NCBI GenBank assembly: GCA_050948825.1
Contig: JBMNEO010000009.1
Span: forward strand, 185,976-249,975
Direction: 5' to 3'
Source of the DNA: DUQX01 sp050948825
GTDB lineage: Bacteria > Bacillota > Dethiobacteria > DTU022 > UBA8154
Length of the DNA stretch: 64,000 nucleotides
A model generated the notes under the pieces. The model was not told the origin of the DNA, did not search any database, and saw only the letters and a list, made by a program, of their open reading frames with translations. Positions 17,068-26,724 of this stretch are shown piece after piece (within the stretch, counting starts at the first letter, position 1; every line of letters begins with the position of its first letter). The translations under genes and the position numbers were made by a program.

Positions 17068-18999
17068 CTAACTTTTATCAGGATGAGAACGCCAGACAAT
17101 TTCACCGCTGCGGGTCAAATCATAGCCTCCCATTTTTTCAACTGCTTTGCGAAAAGCATCCGAACCGATCATTTCCAAAAGAACACTGCATTTAGGGGAA
17201 TTATAAAAAGATACCGGGACAGCAAGTTCATAAGACTCCCGGGTAAGGGGAATAAATTCCAACCCCAAAGCTTCCGCTGCAGCGCGAATCCCCAGCCCGG
17301 CATCAGCGCTACCCGCCTTCACGGCGGCAGCAACAGACAGATGGTCGTATTCTTCTCTTCCATAGCCGGTAATATCAGCAGGATTAATACCCTTGTTTTT
17401 AAGCATATAATCGAGGTAAAGCCTGGTACCGGCACCCCTTTGGCGGTTGACAAAAACGATGTTATCACCGGCAAGATCCTCCAGGCTGGATATTCTAGCC
17501 TTATTTTTCTCCTCGAGCATGAGCCCGAGTTCCCTTTGAGCCAGGTGAACGAGCACCAGTTCCATTTCCGGAAGGTAGCGCTCCAGGTAGGAAATGTTAT
17601 ACAGGCCGCTCTCTTCGTCAAGCAAGTGGATTCCCGCCAAATGAGTCTCCCCTCTTTTTAAGGCCATTATACCCCCCATGCTGCCCACATGCGCAGAGGA
17701 TAGGGTATAACCATACTTCTTTTTCAGGTGGTCGGAGAGGATATCAAGGCTTAGATCATGGCTCCCCAGGCATACAATTGTATTTTCAATTTCGTCCCTG
17801 GTACGCCATAATTCTACCTGTATTCCCTCTCCGGGTTCAATGCCTTCTTTGTTCTGGGGAATAGTGGTAACCCCGTCCGCCCGTACCAGCGACATACTTA
17901 CCCCCGATCCCCGGGACAGCGGAGTGGCAACAAATTTATCCTCTACTTTTCCCACTTTTAACCGTAAAAACTCCTCTTCCTTCAAAGAAGACAGCACGCG
18001 GCGGGAACTGTATGCATCCAAAACCGGCTTATCCGGAGGGGTCTGTTTTTGCCAGTAATAAAGAAAAGGCTTAACAAAAAGCTCCAGCGCAACATAAGCG
18101 GCAACAGGATATCCGGGGAGGCCGACTACCGGGGTTGAACCGATTACCGCTAAAATAACCGGCTTTCCCGGTCTTATAGCTACGCCATGAATTAAAACTT
18201 CACCCAGCTTATCCAATACTTTAACCGTATAATCTTTTCGGCCTGCCGAGGAACCGGCGCTAATTAAAATCAAATCGCTTTCTTCGGCCGCTTCCCGAAG
18301 AACATCCTCTAATTGCGCCGGATCATCTTTAATAATGGGAAATCTCTTCGCCCGAGCGCCCCACCCCCTGACGGCGGCTGAAAAGACATAAGAATTGGAT
18401 TCAATAATCTGCCCGGGCAGCGGATCCGCAGGGGGTTCAATAAGCTCTGAACCGGTTGGAATTAAAGAAACGCGCGGCTCCTTGAGTACACTTAGCTCAA
18501 AAATCCCCCCGTTCAGTAATGCCCCCAGGTCAAATGGCCGCAGCCAGTGATAGGACGGCAAGATCATCTCCGTTGCTACAATATCCTCGCCGATAGAACG
18601 AACATGCTGCCAGGGGGAGGCAGGCTCCCTTATCTCTATTACCCGGGGTTTATCCTTCTCCGGGAAAAAAACCTCCTCGATCATAATTACAGCATCACAC
18701 CCCGGCGGCATTAACCCCCCGGTATCGATATAAAAGGCGTTTTCTTCCAATTGAAGCCTGAGCGGCGTTGTTGTTGTTGCGCCAAATGTATCGGAAGACT
18801 TTACGGCAACACCATCCATGGCAGCAGCATGATAATGAGGGGAAGAAATGCGTGCAAAAACAGGTTCCGCGGTAACCCTCCCCGCCGCATCGAAAACAGG
18901 GATTACTTCTGCCCCGGGCTCCTTTTTTAATGCTGCATTCAAAAATATTTCCTGTGCTTTAGGTAACGAAGTATTGCTCAGATAGACTTTTCTTTCCAC
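17068..18999 (-). CDS. MoeA fused to a C-terminal PBP-type molybdate-binding-like domain
   Basis: The first 400 or so residues are a full MoeA (molybdenum insertase): AMDGVAVKSSDTFGA, DTGGLMPPGCDAVIMIEEV, SAGSSAGRKDY, RPGKPVILAVIGSTPVVGLPGYP in pieces along the chain. Residues about 410-640 are a type 2 periplasmic-binding-like domain (COG1910-type) without a signal peptide, so it acts in the cytosol. The same domain ends the regulator at 55705-56841. It may sense or hand over the metal oxyanion or its cofactor; that is inference. Start taken as GTG 18997-18999, 8 nt after ATGGAGG; an in-frame TTG lies six codons upstream. Follows moeA by about 110 nt. Confidence 0.93.
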   Translation of the reverse strand: MERKVYLSNTSLPKAQEIFLNAALKKEPGAEVIPVFDAAGRVTAEPVFARISSPHYHAAAMDGVAVKSSDTFGATTTTPLRLQLEENAFYIDTGGLMPPGCDAVIMIEEVFFPEKDKPRVIEIREPASPWQHVRSIGEDIVATEMILPSYHWLRPFDLGALLNGGIFELSVLKEPRVSLIPTGSELIEPPADPLPGQIIESNSYVFSAAVRGWGARAKRFPIIKDDPAQLEDVLREAAEESDLILISAGSSAGRKDYTVKVLDKLGEVLIHGVAIRPGKPVILAVIGSTPVVGLPGYPVAAYVALELFVKPFLYYWQKQTPPDKPVLDAYSSRRVLSSLKEEEFLRLKVGKVEDKFVATPLSRGSGVSMSLVRADGVTTIPQNKEGIEPGEGIQVELWRTRDEIENTIVCLGSHDLSLDILSDHLKKKYGYTLSSAHVGSMGGIMALKRGETHLAGIHLLDEESGLYNISYLERYLPEMELVLVHLAQRELGLMLEEKNKARISSLEDLAGDNIVFVNRQRGAGTRLYLDYMLKNKGINPADITGYGREEYDHLSVAAAVKAGSADAGLGIRAAAEALGLEFIPLTRESYELAVPVSFYNSPKCSVLLEMIGSDAFRKAVEKMGGYDLTRSGEIVWRSHPDKS

Positions 19000-19111
19000 A
19001 TTAATTACCTCCATCAATCAGCCCGGATGATGCTCCCCGCTATATGAAGAAGCAAAGCAGGATCCAAACCTTTTTGCCCCAACCTGGAGGCAAGCTTCAC
19101 CCTGCACATTA

Positions 19112-20356
19112 TTAAAAAAGGTATACCTTGACCTTCTCTCCTTCGGGCAGGCCCTCCACGTCCCTGGGAATAATAAAGTACCCGTCCCCATTTACCATTG
19201 TACTCAGCATCCCCGCACCGCCAAAAACAGGTCTGGCCCGAATAATATCTGCTTCCTCCCCTGAGGTGCTGGCCTCATAAAGGGATACCCTCACATAATC
19301 TTCCCTCCCGCCGGGGGAAGACAAATTCGTATCCAACCGTGCTTCAATATAAGGCGTAAAAAAGGGAAATGGGGAAAGCCCCTGCACTGAACGCATGGCG
19401 GGTTTGACGAATAAAAGAAAGCTGAACATTGCGGATACAGGATTTCCCGAAAGCCCGAATATTGGTGTCGATCTGCTCATTCCGTAAATTACCGGCTTTC
19501 CAGGCTTCATGGAAACACCGTGAAAATAAACGCCCCCCTCGGGAAGTCCATCAATAACCTCCACTGCAACGTCCCTGGTTCCAACGGAGCTGCCGCCGGA
19601 AATAAGGACAATGTCCGCAGTAACCAGCGCATCCAAAACGGCCTCATACAGCGCATCTTTGTCATCCTTTACTATACCGCGGTATTCTGGAACTCCACCG
19701 TTTCTACCTGTCAGGGCGGACAGTGCATAGCCGTTAATATCCCTGATCTGACCTGGTTTAGGCCTCTTCTCAGGAGGTATTATTTCATCCCCTGTAGAAA
19801 ATATAACTACCCTGGGCATGGAATACACTTTTAATTGCAAAATGCCCATCGAAGATAAAATGCCGATATCCTGCGATCGAATCAAACGTCCTGAAGGGAT
19901 AACAATATCCCCCTTTTTATAGTCGTCGCCAATCTGTAAGGTATTCTCAAAAGGGGCAACAGGACGGTAAACAGCAACCTGATCACCTATTACTTCGCAG
20001 TATTCCAGCATAACAGCAGCATCGCCACCAGCGGGAATCATCCCGCCGGTGGGAATGCTCATAGCCTCTCCGGGTTCCAAAAAACCCGGAGGCTCCTTCC
20101 CCATTAAAATGCTTCCTTTAAGCTTTAAAAGCGCCGGGATACTTTCGGAGGCCCCGAAAGTATCAGCAGAACGCACAGCAAAACCGTCCATAGTTGATCG
20201 AGCAAAGGAAGGCAACATCTCAGGGGAAAAGACGTTCTCCGCAGCAGCGCGCCCCAGGGATTCCCCGGCCGAGATTGTCTCTATCTGGGTTAGTTTCCCG
20301 CTCAGGGAATTTATGATACGCTGCTGCGCCTCTTTTACGGTTAAAACCGTCAGCAA
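19112..20356 (-). CDS. moeA: molybdopterin molybdenumtransferase MoeA
   Basis: Inserts molybdate (or tungstate) into adenylylated molybdopterin. The 414-residue protein has MoeA domains in order: STMDGFAVRSADTFGAS, IPTGGMIPAGGDAAVMLEY, SGGSSVGTRDV, KPGKPVIYGMSRSTPIFGLSGNPVSAM, and the C-terminal domain IV. Start TTG at 20354-20356 with GGAGTGAGG upstream. It precedes the MoeA-PBP fusion; two MoeA paralogues in one operon are common in anaerobes that use both Mo and W, but metal preference cannot be read from the sequence. Confidence 0.95.
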   Translation of the reverse strand: MLTVLTVKEAQQRIINSLSGKLTQIETISAGESLGRAAAENVFSPEMLPSFARSTMDGFAVRSADTFGASESIPALLKLKGSILMGKEPPGFLEPGEAMSIPTGGMIPAGGDAAVMLEYCEVIGDQVAVYRPVAPFENTLQIGDDYKKGDIVIPSGRLIRSQDIGILSSMGILQLKVYSMPRVVIFSTGDEIIPPEKRPKPGQIRDINGYALSALTGRNGGVPEYRGIVKDDKDALYEAVLDALVTADIVLISGGSSVGTRDVAVEVIDGLPEGGVYFHGVSMKPGKPVIYGMSRSTPIFGLSGNPVSAMFSFLLFVKPAMRSVQGLSPFPFFTPYIEARLDTNLSSPGGREDYVRVSLYEASTSGEEADIIRARPVFGGAGMLSTMVNGDGYFIIPRDVEGLPEGEKVKVYLF

Positions 20357-20413
20357 CTTGCCTCACTCCATTCTTCCCCATGCAAAATACAGCTAACAAC
20401 AGTACCGGTGGCC

Positions 20414-20587
20414 CTAACCACCAAAACAACCAAGCTGACAGCTGACTATTTTAATTTTCAGCTCATTGCACAGTTTTCCAATTTCTGCCACGGAACAATT
20501 GCATTCCCGGGCAATTTTAAAGGCCATTGCACAGGGTATTTTACCTTTAGGAGTCGACTCCAAAAGCTTTTTTTTAACCTCTTCCAT
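20414..20587 (-). CDS. 57-residue Cys-containing small protein, first gene of moe operon
   Basis: A short frame with an excellent ribosome-binding site (AAGGAGGG) and ATG at 20585-20587 encodes MEEVKKKLLESTPKGKIPC and continues to ...KIVSCQLGCFGG. It has five cysteines (residues 19, 29, 31 region, 40, 50 and 54), an A-x-x-IA-x-E-x-x-CSVAEIGKLCNEL stretch like a small helix-turn-helix or helical hairpin, and a C-terminal C-x3-C. It ends 57 nt before moeA. I recall similar short proteins beside Mo-cofactor genes in Clostridia but know no established function. Metal or cofactor handling, or a regulator, are possibilities only. Confidence 0.75.
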   Translation of the reverse strand: MEEVKKKLLESTPKGKIPCAMAFKIARECNCSVAEIGKLCNELKIKIVSCQLGCFGG

Positions 20588-20704
20588 GTGTTTCTCCCTC
20601 CTTAACGGATATTTTTATTCTTCCATACATTAAGTTACAATAAACCATTTCGATTGTCAATTAAAGCAAAGATAGCCCGGGCAAATACAATACTGGCCGG
20701 CTAT

Positions 20705-20730
20705 AAAAAAGCCCGGTATTAAACCCCGGC
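20705..20730 (-). terminator. possible weak terminator after the DUF342 gene
   Basis: On the minus strand GCCGGGG and CCGGGC can form a short imperfect stem (one mismatch) followed by six T residues, about 120 nt after the fapA-like stop. The pairing is weak, so this is tentative. Confidence 0.35.
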
Positions 20731-20851
20731 AGGTAAGAATACGAATAAGATTAAGCTAAATGATAGCTATTTTTAATACCGTGAACATTAATACTGTTTG
20801 ATATACAGGAAAATAAGAACGGAATGATAACAGGCGGGCAGATACGGGATC

Positions 20852-22675
20852 TTAGATATGAACAATCTTAATCTGGTCTTCCTCTTTAGAATAGTAAACC
20901 CTGACCATAGATCTGGTTTCCTCAAATTTATAAGAGCGGTTGCCGAAAGAAAGCTGGACATTTTCATAAATTCTGCGGAACTTTACTTCAGATTCCGGAG
21001 AGAGATTTATTTTTCCTTGCTTGAGCAGTAATCCAGGCGAACCTGCTTCCCCGATATATACTTTTCCTTTAGCTGTAATTTCACCTCCGCGAAATACCCC
21101 ATTTATTTGAATATCCCCTCCGGCTTTAAAAAAAGAATTATAACAGCCTGTCCCCTGAACAATAATATTGCCACTTGCTATCAGTGTCGAATTTTGGATA
21201 TAAGAAGCAATTATATCACCCTGCAGATCCTTTTTTGACTCCTTAATAAAAAGACCGGCAGCAGCTAAAACCTGAATGATCCGCTTAAGATCGGCCTCGT
21301 TTCGGATATTTGAAAGGCCGTTGCCCGTATAGAGCGGCTCTATCTCAAGCAGTAATTTTTCAATCTGCGGTAAAAAAGAAAGGTGATTTTCCTTTTCTTT
21401 GAATAAATGCATCATTTTTTCAAGTAAATCCGGCAATGACACATATTTACGGTCAATAACCAGTCTTATAAGATAACCCACTTTATGATCATCTATCGCT
21501 TCCCCGCGATCTGATAACGTTGCCCTGAGCTGTTTAATACTATCATTTATAGATATAAATGTTTTTTCCATTTCTTCCAGGACAGGTTCGACCTTTGAAT
21601 AAAAATCTACCATAATTCCAGCGATAACTCTGGAATTAATTAAATTATTGCGGAATATTATGCTTCCGCCGGATATAACCTGGGCTCCGGCGGTATTGCC
21701 CCGGACATCCATATTGCCAAGGCTTTCTGCCGTCATCCCCTCCATTATATCCCCTGTTATTCTTAGTTCCCCCCGGAAGCGCAGGTTGCCGCTCTTTAGA
21801 TCCACATCGCCCTGATGAATGTGAAGGGGTACGACCTTCAATAGTTCGTTTTTTCTCCCTTCGGCTACAGGCCTGCCCGTACATGTGGCATAGACCCTAT
21901 CGCCCTCAGGAGATATCTCGCATCCACTTTTACAGCTTACCTTTACCTCCCGTACAGGGGGCGGTTCGATAACCTTCCCGTTCACCAAACATCCCGGCGT
22001 CCCCGGAAGAGGCGGATGAATGAGAGCAATGGTATCACCAGCATTTACTGTAGGAATTTCAATCCTCTCTTTATAATCAACCCTGTTGAGCTCTTCTTCA
22101 TTGTAAGAAGATATTTTAACTCCCGGATCAAACAAAAGCTCAACACAACCGTCCCTGCCTTTTTCCATCCCTGTACCTCTGGCAACAACCTCAAATGCCC
22201 CATTGGCCCCCTTTACAGCCTTTTCAATTTGCTGCAAATCAATGCCGAAGACAACGCCTTTTTCCTTCAATGCCGTTTGAACATCTGCAGCCGTTACATC
22301 ATTAAAACAAACATGCTCTTCCTCAAAGCCTAATACCAGTTCCAAGGTTGGCGGGGTGTCCTTCATTATTCTTCTGATAATCGTTCCCGGTAATACTTTG
22401 ATTTTTGCAACCATGCCCCCCTCAGCCAGCTCTACATCTACAGAGCCGGGAATCCGCTCTTCCCTGGGAATTATCTCCACCTTGTCTGCAGAGCGCACTT
22501 CCCGCGGCTTATCGACAGCCTGTCCATTTACCAATACTGTCGCCATAGGATCATTAATAATTATAGCCGGTTTGCCTTTCCCTGTCGGATCGTAAATCTT
22601 TACAAGGCCGCCTGTTATCTCTATTAACCCGTCTTCTCTTGGGAAGATTGACTGGAAATGATTATTTTCCCGCAA
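20852..22675 (-). CDS. FapA/DUF342 family protein
   Basis: About 607 residues. The central and C-terminal parts form the DUF342 (FapA) pattern: LIHPPLPGTPGCLVNGKVI, GDVDLKSGNLRFRGELRITGDI, repeated beta-helix-like GG-x-I segments (ISGGSIIFRNNLINSRV, ASGNIIVQGTG, AGGDIQINGVF) split by a coiled-coil insertion at about residues 370-470. Members include FapA of Vibrio (polar localisation of the flagellar regulator FlhF) and proteins of unknown role in sporulating Firmicutes. No flagellar genes are nearby. I prefer a TTG start at 22673-22675, 6 nt after AGGAGGGG, over a frame extending 14 codons upstream to 22717. Confidence 0.8.
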   Translation of the reverse strand: MRENNHFQSIFPREDGLIEITGGLVKIYDPTGKGKPAIIINDPMATVLVNGQAVDKPREVRSADKVEIIPREERIPGSVDVELAEGGMVAKIKVLPGTIIRRIMKDTPPTLELVLGFEEEHVCFNDVTAADVQTALKEKGVVFGIDLQQIEKAVKGANGAFEVVARGTGMEKGRDGCVELLFDPGVKISSYNEEELNRVDYKERIEIPTVNAGDTIALIHPPLPGTPGCLVNGKVIEPPPVREVKVSCKSGCEISPEGDRVYATCTGRPVAEGRKNELLKVVPLHIHQGDVDLKSGNLRFRGELRITGDIMEGMTAESLGNMDVRGNTAGAQVISGGSIIFRNNLINSRVIAGIMVDFYSKVEPVLEEMEKTFISINDSIKQLRATLSDRGEAIDDHKVGYLIRLVIDRKYVSLPDLLEKMMHLFKEKENHLSFLPQIEKLLLEIEPLYTGNGLSNIRNEADLKRIIQVLAAAGLFIKESKKDLQGDIIASYIQNSTLIASGNIIVQGTGCYNSFFKAGGDIQINGVFRGGEITAKGKVYIGEAGSPGLLLKQGKINLSPESEVKFRRIYENVQLSFGNRSYKFEETRSMVRVYYSKEEDQIKIVHI

Positions 22676-22762
22676 AAAACCCCTCCTTCCTGCAAAACAG
22701 CCCCTGCATGCATCCATTAAATAATTTTTTCATTTTACAGCTTAATTCTACCAATTCGTTTA

Positions 22763-24751
22763 TTATCTGTCAAATTTTACTCTTCTGTTCTGATCATCTC
22801 CAATAAGATGTTGAAAACGCTCATCCCTAATAAGATGGTTTATACTGGAAAATTTATGCCTTTTATGTGGAAATGACAGGGCTTCTGCAAAACGAATTTG
22901 GAAATCCGGCTCAGCGGCTGTCTCAATAAAAGTCACCTTTTCAGCAATCTCTTCGGCTTCTTTTCTTTTTTTTGCGCTTAGCAACGCCAGTTTGGCGCCA
23001 TCGCCGGCCGCATTCCCCACAGCCTGGACCTTTTCCAGGTCACAATCGGGAATCATCCCGATCACCATTGCACTTTCTTTGTTGATATAGCTGCCGAAAG
23101 CACCGGCCAGGACGATTCTGCCCGGCTTATCAACACCGAATTTTTTCATTAAATACTCTGCACCGCAATAAAGGGCGGATTTGGCCAGCTGGATTGCGCG
23201 GATATCCCCCTGGGTAACTGTAATATCCCGGCCCACGGCAGTCTCCACCGCATAGCAGAGCACATATTCCATTTTCCCATCAGCGCCCCGGCGAACCCTG
23301 GGACTGAGTATCTGCTGATTAAACCTTCCGCTGCCATCTATTATGCCGGATTTAAACATCTCTGCACAGACATCGATTATTCCCGAACCACAGATCCCTT
23401 TGGCAAGCGGTTTATCTCCTGCTTTAAACCAGCCGTCCTGTCCGATTATTTTTATCCGGGGTATTTTTGTTTGTGGGTCTATCGCTACTCCTTCAATAGC
23501 GCCAAATGCAGCTCTCATTCCATATTTAATATGCGCGCCTTCCAATGCCGGGCCAGTTGCGCAGGATGTGGAGTATAAACTTTCCCTGTTGCCGAATACT
23601 ATTTCCCCGTTGGTCCCGATATCTATGATCAGCATCGTCTCCTCCTGCCTGTATGGCTCCTCGGCAATGATAACGGCTGTATTATCGGCACCGACAAAAC
23701 CTGCCTCAAGAGGGAGCCAGTGCACATAGGAACTTTTGTTAATCTTCAAACCAAGGTCTCGGGCTTTAATATCAATACCGCATTTTAACGCCGGTGTAAA
23801 GGGAACCCGACCGACATAAGCGGGATCGATCGAAAGCATTATATGGTGCATAACTGTATTGCCTACCAGCACCATGTCAATTATATCTTCGGTTGCCAGC
23901 CGGGTTTCCTCAGCCAGCGCTTGCAGAAGCGAATTGATCCCTTCTACAATAGCCTTGCTCATCTTTGCAAGCCCGTCTTTGTTCGTCAATGAATATGTAA
24001 TACGGGAAAGGATATCCTCCCCATATGCAATTTGCGGATTCATCATAGATTTTTTCGCCACAGTTTCTCCGGTCCTTAGATCACACAGGTAAGCCGCTAT
24101 CGTTGTACTGCCGATATCAACAGCGACCCCCCACAGGCTCTCCGCCAATCCTGGCGAAACCTTTATTATTTCTTTTTCACCCCAAACGCTAACAGTAACT
24201 TTCCAGTCAGCCCGGCGAATAATTTCGGGAAGAGCCGCCGCCACAGGATAATCTAATAAAAGCTCTTGAAGACCGTATTTTTGCAACAGCGCACTTTTAA
24301 TACGCTTTAAATCGTCCCGCTGGTCATCCATTGAAGCGGGAGGCATTTCAATATAATAATTCTTTACAACCGGATCAATAGAAATATCCCTTTCCCTTCC
24401 TGTTTCCAGGATAACCTGCGTGCCGATACGGGACTCTGCAGGGACAAAAACCAGTACATCCCCCCTTACGGCAGCACAGCAGGCCAGGCGATAATGGTTG
24501 TTAAGTTCGTTATCTTCCAATTTTTCTTTTTCCTCTTCCAGCACAGGCGACAGGTTGTTTACTTTAGATTCAATACCAAATTTATGAAAAATACCTTCTT
24601 CAATTCTCACTTTGCACTTGCCGCATACCCTGGCGGCGCCGCAAAGAGACTCAATATCTACTCCCAACCCCCTGGCAGCATCCAGAAGGGTTGTGCCCTC
24701 ATCTACTTTTCCACGCCGCCCGGATGGTTGAAAAATGACGGTAAACCCCAT
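22763..24751 (-). CDS. RACo-like ASKHA protein with N-terminal [2Fe-2S] domain (DUF4445)
   Basis: 662 residues. The N-terminal ferredoxin domain has the plant-type pattern C-x5-C-x2-C (CGAARVCGKC) with a distant cysteine pair (LACCA). The rest is an ASKHA ATPase: VAVDIGSTTIAAYLCDL, MLIIDIGTNGEIVFGN, ICGSGIIDVCAEM, VLAGAFGSYINKESA. Such proteins reductively reactivate corrinoid proteins of the Wood-Ljungdahl pathway or of methyltransferase systems, with ATP. No corrinoid protein is encoded in this window, so the partner is unknown. Strong ribosome-binding site GAAGGAGG. Divergent from the GTPase gene at 25154. Confidence 0.9.
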   Translation of the reverse strand: MGFTVIFQPSGRRGKVDEGTTLLDAARGLGVDIESLCGAARVCGKCKVRIEEGIFHKFGIESKVNNLSPVLEEEKEKLEDNELNNHYRLACCAAVRGDVLVFVPAESRIGTQVILETGRERDISIDPVVKNYYIEMPPASMDDQRDDLKRIKSALLQKYGLQELLLDYPVAAALPEIIRRADWKVTVSVWGEKEIIKVSPGLAESLWGVAVDIGSTTIAAYLCDLRTGETVAKKSMMNPQIAYGEDILSRITYSLTNKDGLAKMSKAIVEGINSLLQALAEETRLATEDIIDMVLVGNTVMHHIMLSIDPAYVGRVPFTPALKCGIDIKARDLGLKINKSSYVHWLPLEAGFVGADNTAVIIAEEPYRQEETMLIIDIGTNGEIVFGNRESLYSTSCATGPALEGAHIKYGMRAAFGAIEGVAIDPQTKIPRIKIIGQDGWFKAGDKPLAKGICGSGIIDVCAEMFKSGIIDGSGRFNQQILSPRVRRGADGKMEYVLCYAVETAVGRDITVTQGDIRAIQLAKSALYCGAEYLMKKFGVDKPGRIVLAGAFGSYINKESAMVIGMIPDCDLEKVQAVGNAAGDGAKLALLSAKKRKEAEEIAEKVTFIETAAEPDFQIRFAEALSFPHKRHKFSSINHLIRDERFQHLIGDDQNRRVKFDR

Positions 24752-25062
24752 AGTCTTGCCTCCTTCGAAAATACATTTGCAAGTATCCGATAAAAATTGA
24801 TGATATTATTTTAATTATTGGACAACCTTACCAATAAAGGTGCCTGATTCTAGTATATCATATTAATAATACATTAACCTGATTATGAAATCGATCAGTT
24901 TTCAAATTATAAAATAAATTGGGGATCGCATTCGCCCGTGAACGAATATCCCAGATCCGCCAGGGCAAGGAAAAATTATATTATTCTTTGGATTGATTTG
25001 TCCATAGCCGATAACAAGCCAATTCGCGCCCACAGCCACCTCAAACGACAAATAATCCAAAA

Positions 25063-25091
25063 TAGACAACTACTTATTAAATTGTTATAAT
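25063..25091 (+). promoter_or_regulatory. sigma-A-type promoter for the COG2403 gene
   Basis: TAGACA (25063-25068), a 17-nt spacer and TATAAT (25086-25091) lie 62 nt upstream of the ATG at 25154. The 402-bp divergent interval 24752-25153 holds no gene that I can see; it should also contain the promoter of the RACo-like gene. Confidence 0.6.
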
Positions 25092-25153
25092 TACTAAGTC
25101 CGATTGGTTCGATCAGTCCGGCAATAGAAGAAGATTGGGAGGTCATACTTATC

Positions 25154-26464
25154 ATGAAGAAGAAAAAAATCATCATCGCCGGGGCAGCAGGAAGAGACTT
25201 TCATAACTTTAACGTTTATTTTCGCGATAACGACAGTTATGAAGTAGTAGCCTTTACGGCAACACAGATCCCCGATATTGAGGGCAGGTTATATCCACCC
25301 CAATTGGCCGGCAGCCTTTATCCTGAAGGCATCCCTATTTATGCCGAACAATCCATCGAAGAACTTATTAAGGAACACAGCGTTGACCAGGTAGTTTTTT
25401 CATACAGCGATGTTTCTCATCGATACGTCATGTCTATGGCTTCGCTTGTCATGACCGCCGGAGCTGATTTCAGGCTGATGGGTTCAAAAAACACCATGCT
25501 TAAATCCAGCAAGCCGGTTGTAGCTGTGACTGCTGTCCGTACCGGCGCCGGCAAAAGCCAAACTACCCGTCGGATTTGCGATTTTTTAAAGGAAAAAGGC
25601 AAAAAGGTCGTGGTTGTGCGCCACCCTATGCCTTACGGCGATCTAACCCGGCAGGTTTGCCAAAGGTTCGCCAACTATCAGGATCTTGATTTGCATAAAT
25701 GCACCATTGAAGAAAGAGAAGAGTATGAACCGCATATTGAGCGGGGGATAGTAGTCTACGCTGGAGTGGATTATTCCAAAATACTGCTGGAAGCAGAAAG
25801 GGAAGCCGATATCATCATCTGGGATGGCGGTAACAATGATACCTCTTTTTATGAGGCAGATGTCTATATTACAATCGTTGACCCCCATAGGCCAGGCCAC
25901 GAGTTGAATTATCATCACGGAGAAATTAACTTAAGGATGGCCGACTGCGTTATCATCAATAAAATTGAAACCGCAGACAGCAGTGGTATCCAGATTGTTC
26001 GGGAAAACATTGCCAAAATCAACCCCGATGCCTTGGTTATTCAGGCCGCTTCGCCCATGAGCGTGGAACAATCTGAGTTGCTGCGAGATAAAAAAGTGCT
26101 CGTAATTGAAGATGGCCCCACCCTTACCCATGGTGAAATGCCTTTTGGAGCCGGCGTCATTGCCGCCAAGCAATTTGGAGCAGAGCTTGTGGATCCCCGT
26201 CCTTTCGCCGTGGGAAGCATTCTGAAAGCATATGAAAAGTACCCCCATATCGGTGATCTTTTACCTGCAATGGGGTATGGCGAGCAGCAGATTAAAGAAC
26301 TGGAAACAACAATTAACAATTCCAATGCCGAAATGGTCTTAATCGCTACCCCTGTCGACCTGGGGAGACTGCTAGACCTGAAGACTCCAGCAGTACGGCT
26401 GAAATACGAACTACAGGAAATTGGAGAGCCAACCCTGGAGAATGTACTTGCAAAGCTGCTTTAG
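25154..26464 (+). CDS. COG2403 predicted GTPase (cyclic 2,3-diphosphoglycerate synthetase-like)
   Basis: 436 residues. A Rossmann-like N-terminal part (KIIIAGAAGRDFHNFNVYFRD) is followed by a P-loop at about residues 125-145 (VTAVRTGAGKSQTTRRICD), a SIMIBI-type core (IIIWDGGNNDTSF, CVIINKIETAD) and a C-terminal domain with GPTLTHGEMPFGAGV. Archaeal relatives include cyclic 2,3-diphosphoglycerate synthetase, but most bacterial COG2403 members have no tested function, so the substrate should not be assumed. It stands alone on the plus strand with its own promoter. GGGAGG precedes the ATG. Confidence 0.8.
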   Translation: MKKKKIIIAGAAGRDFHNFNVYFRDNDSYEVVAFTATQIPDIEGRLYPPQLAGSLYPEGIPIYAEQSIEELIKEHSVDQVVFSYSDVSHRYVMSMASLVMTAGADFRLMGSKNTMLKSSKPVVAVTAVRTGAGKSQTTRRICDFLKEKGKKVVVVRHPMPYGDLTRQVCQRFANYQDLDLHKCTIEEREEYEPHIERGIVVYAGVDYSKILLEAEREADIIIWDGGNNDTSFYEADVYITIVDPHRPGHELNYHHGEINLRMADCVIINKIETADSSGIQIVRENIAKINPDALVIQAASPMSVEQSELLRDKKVLVIEDGPTLTHGEMPFGAGVIAAKQFGAELVDPRPFAVGSILKAYEKYPHIGDLLPAMGYGEQQIKELETTINNSNAEMVLIATPVDLGRLLDLKTPAVRLKYELQEIGEPTLENVLAKLL

Positions 26465-26724
26465 TCAGATATATTCAGGAGTCAGAAGTCAAGAGCCAGC
26501 ATACTTAAAAAAACGAACCCAAACTCTTCCTATAAGCCAATTTTATCGGCTTATGGTTAATCCAAGCCATTTTTGGACAGATTATTTCTTTTTTCAGCGG
26601 GAATGTTTATGCTTATTTTACCAAGCTACGCATTTTATCCTGCTGATTTTTTTTAATTCTACCCACGGCTATGGCCAGCATAACGCAAAGGGCAAGGAAT
26701 CCACACATATTTCTTAACTGGCCA

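Noticed and set aside
26480..26580. Short hairpin ATAAGCC/GGCTTAT after the COG2403 gene as a terminator
   Set aside because: Only seven base pairs and no T-run on either strand.
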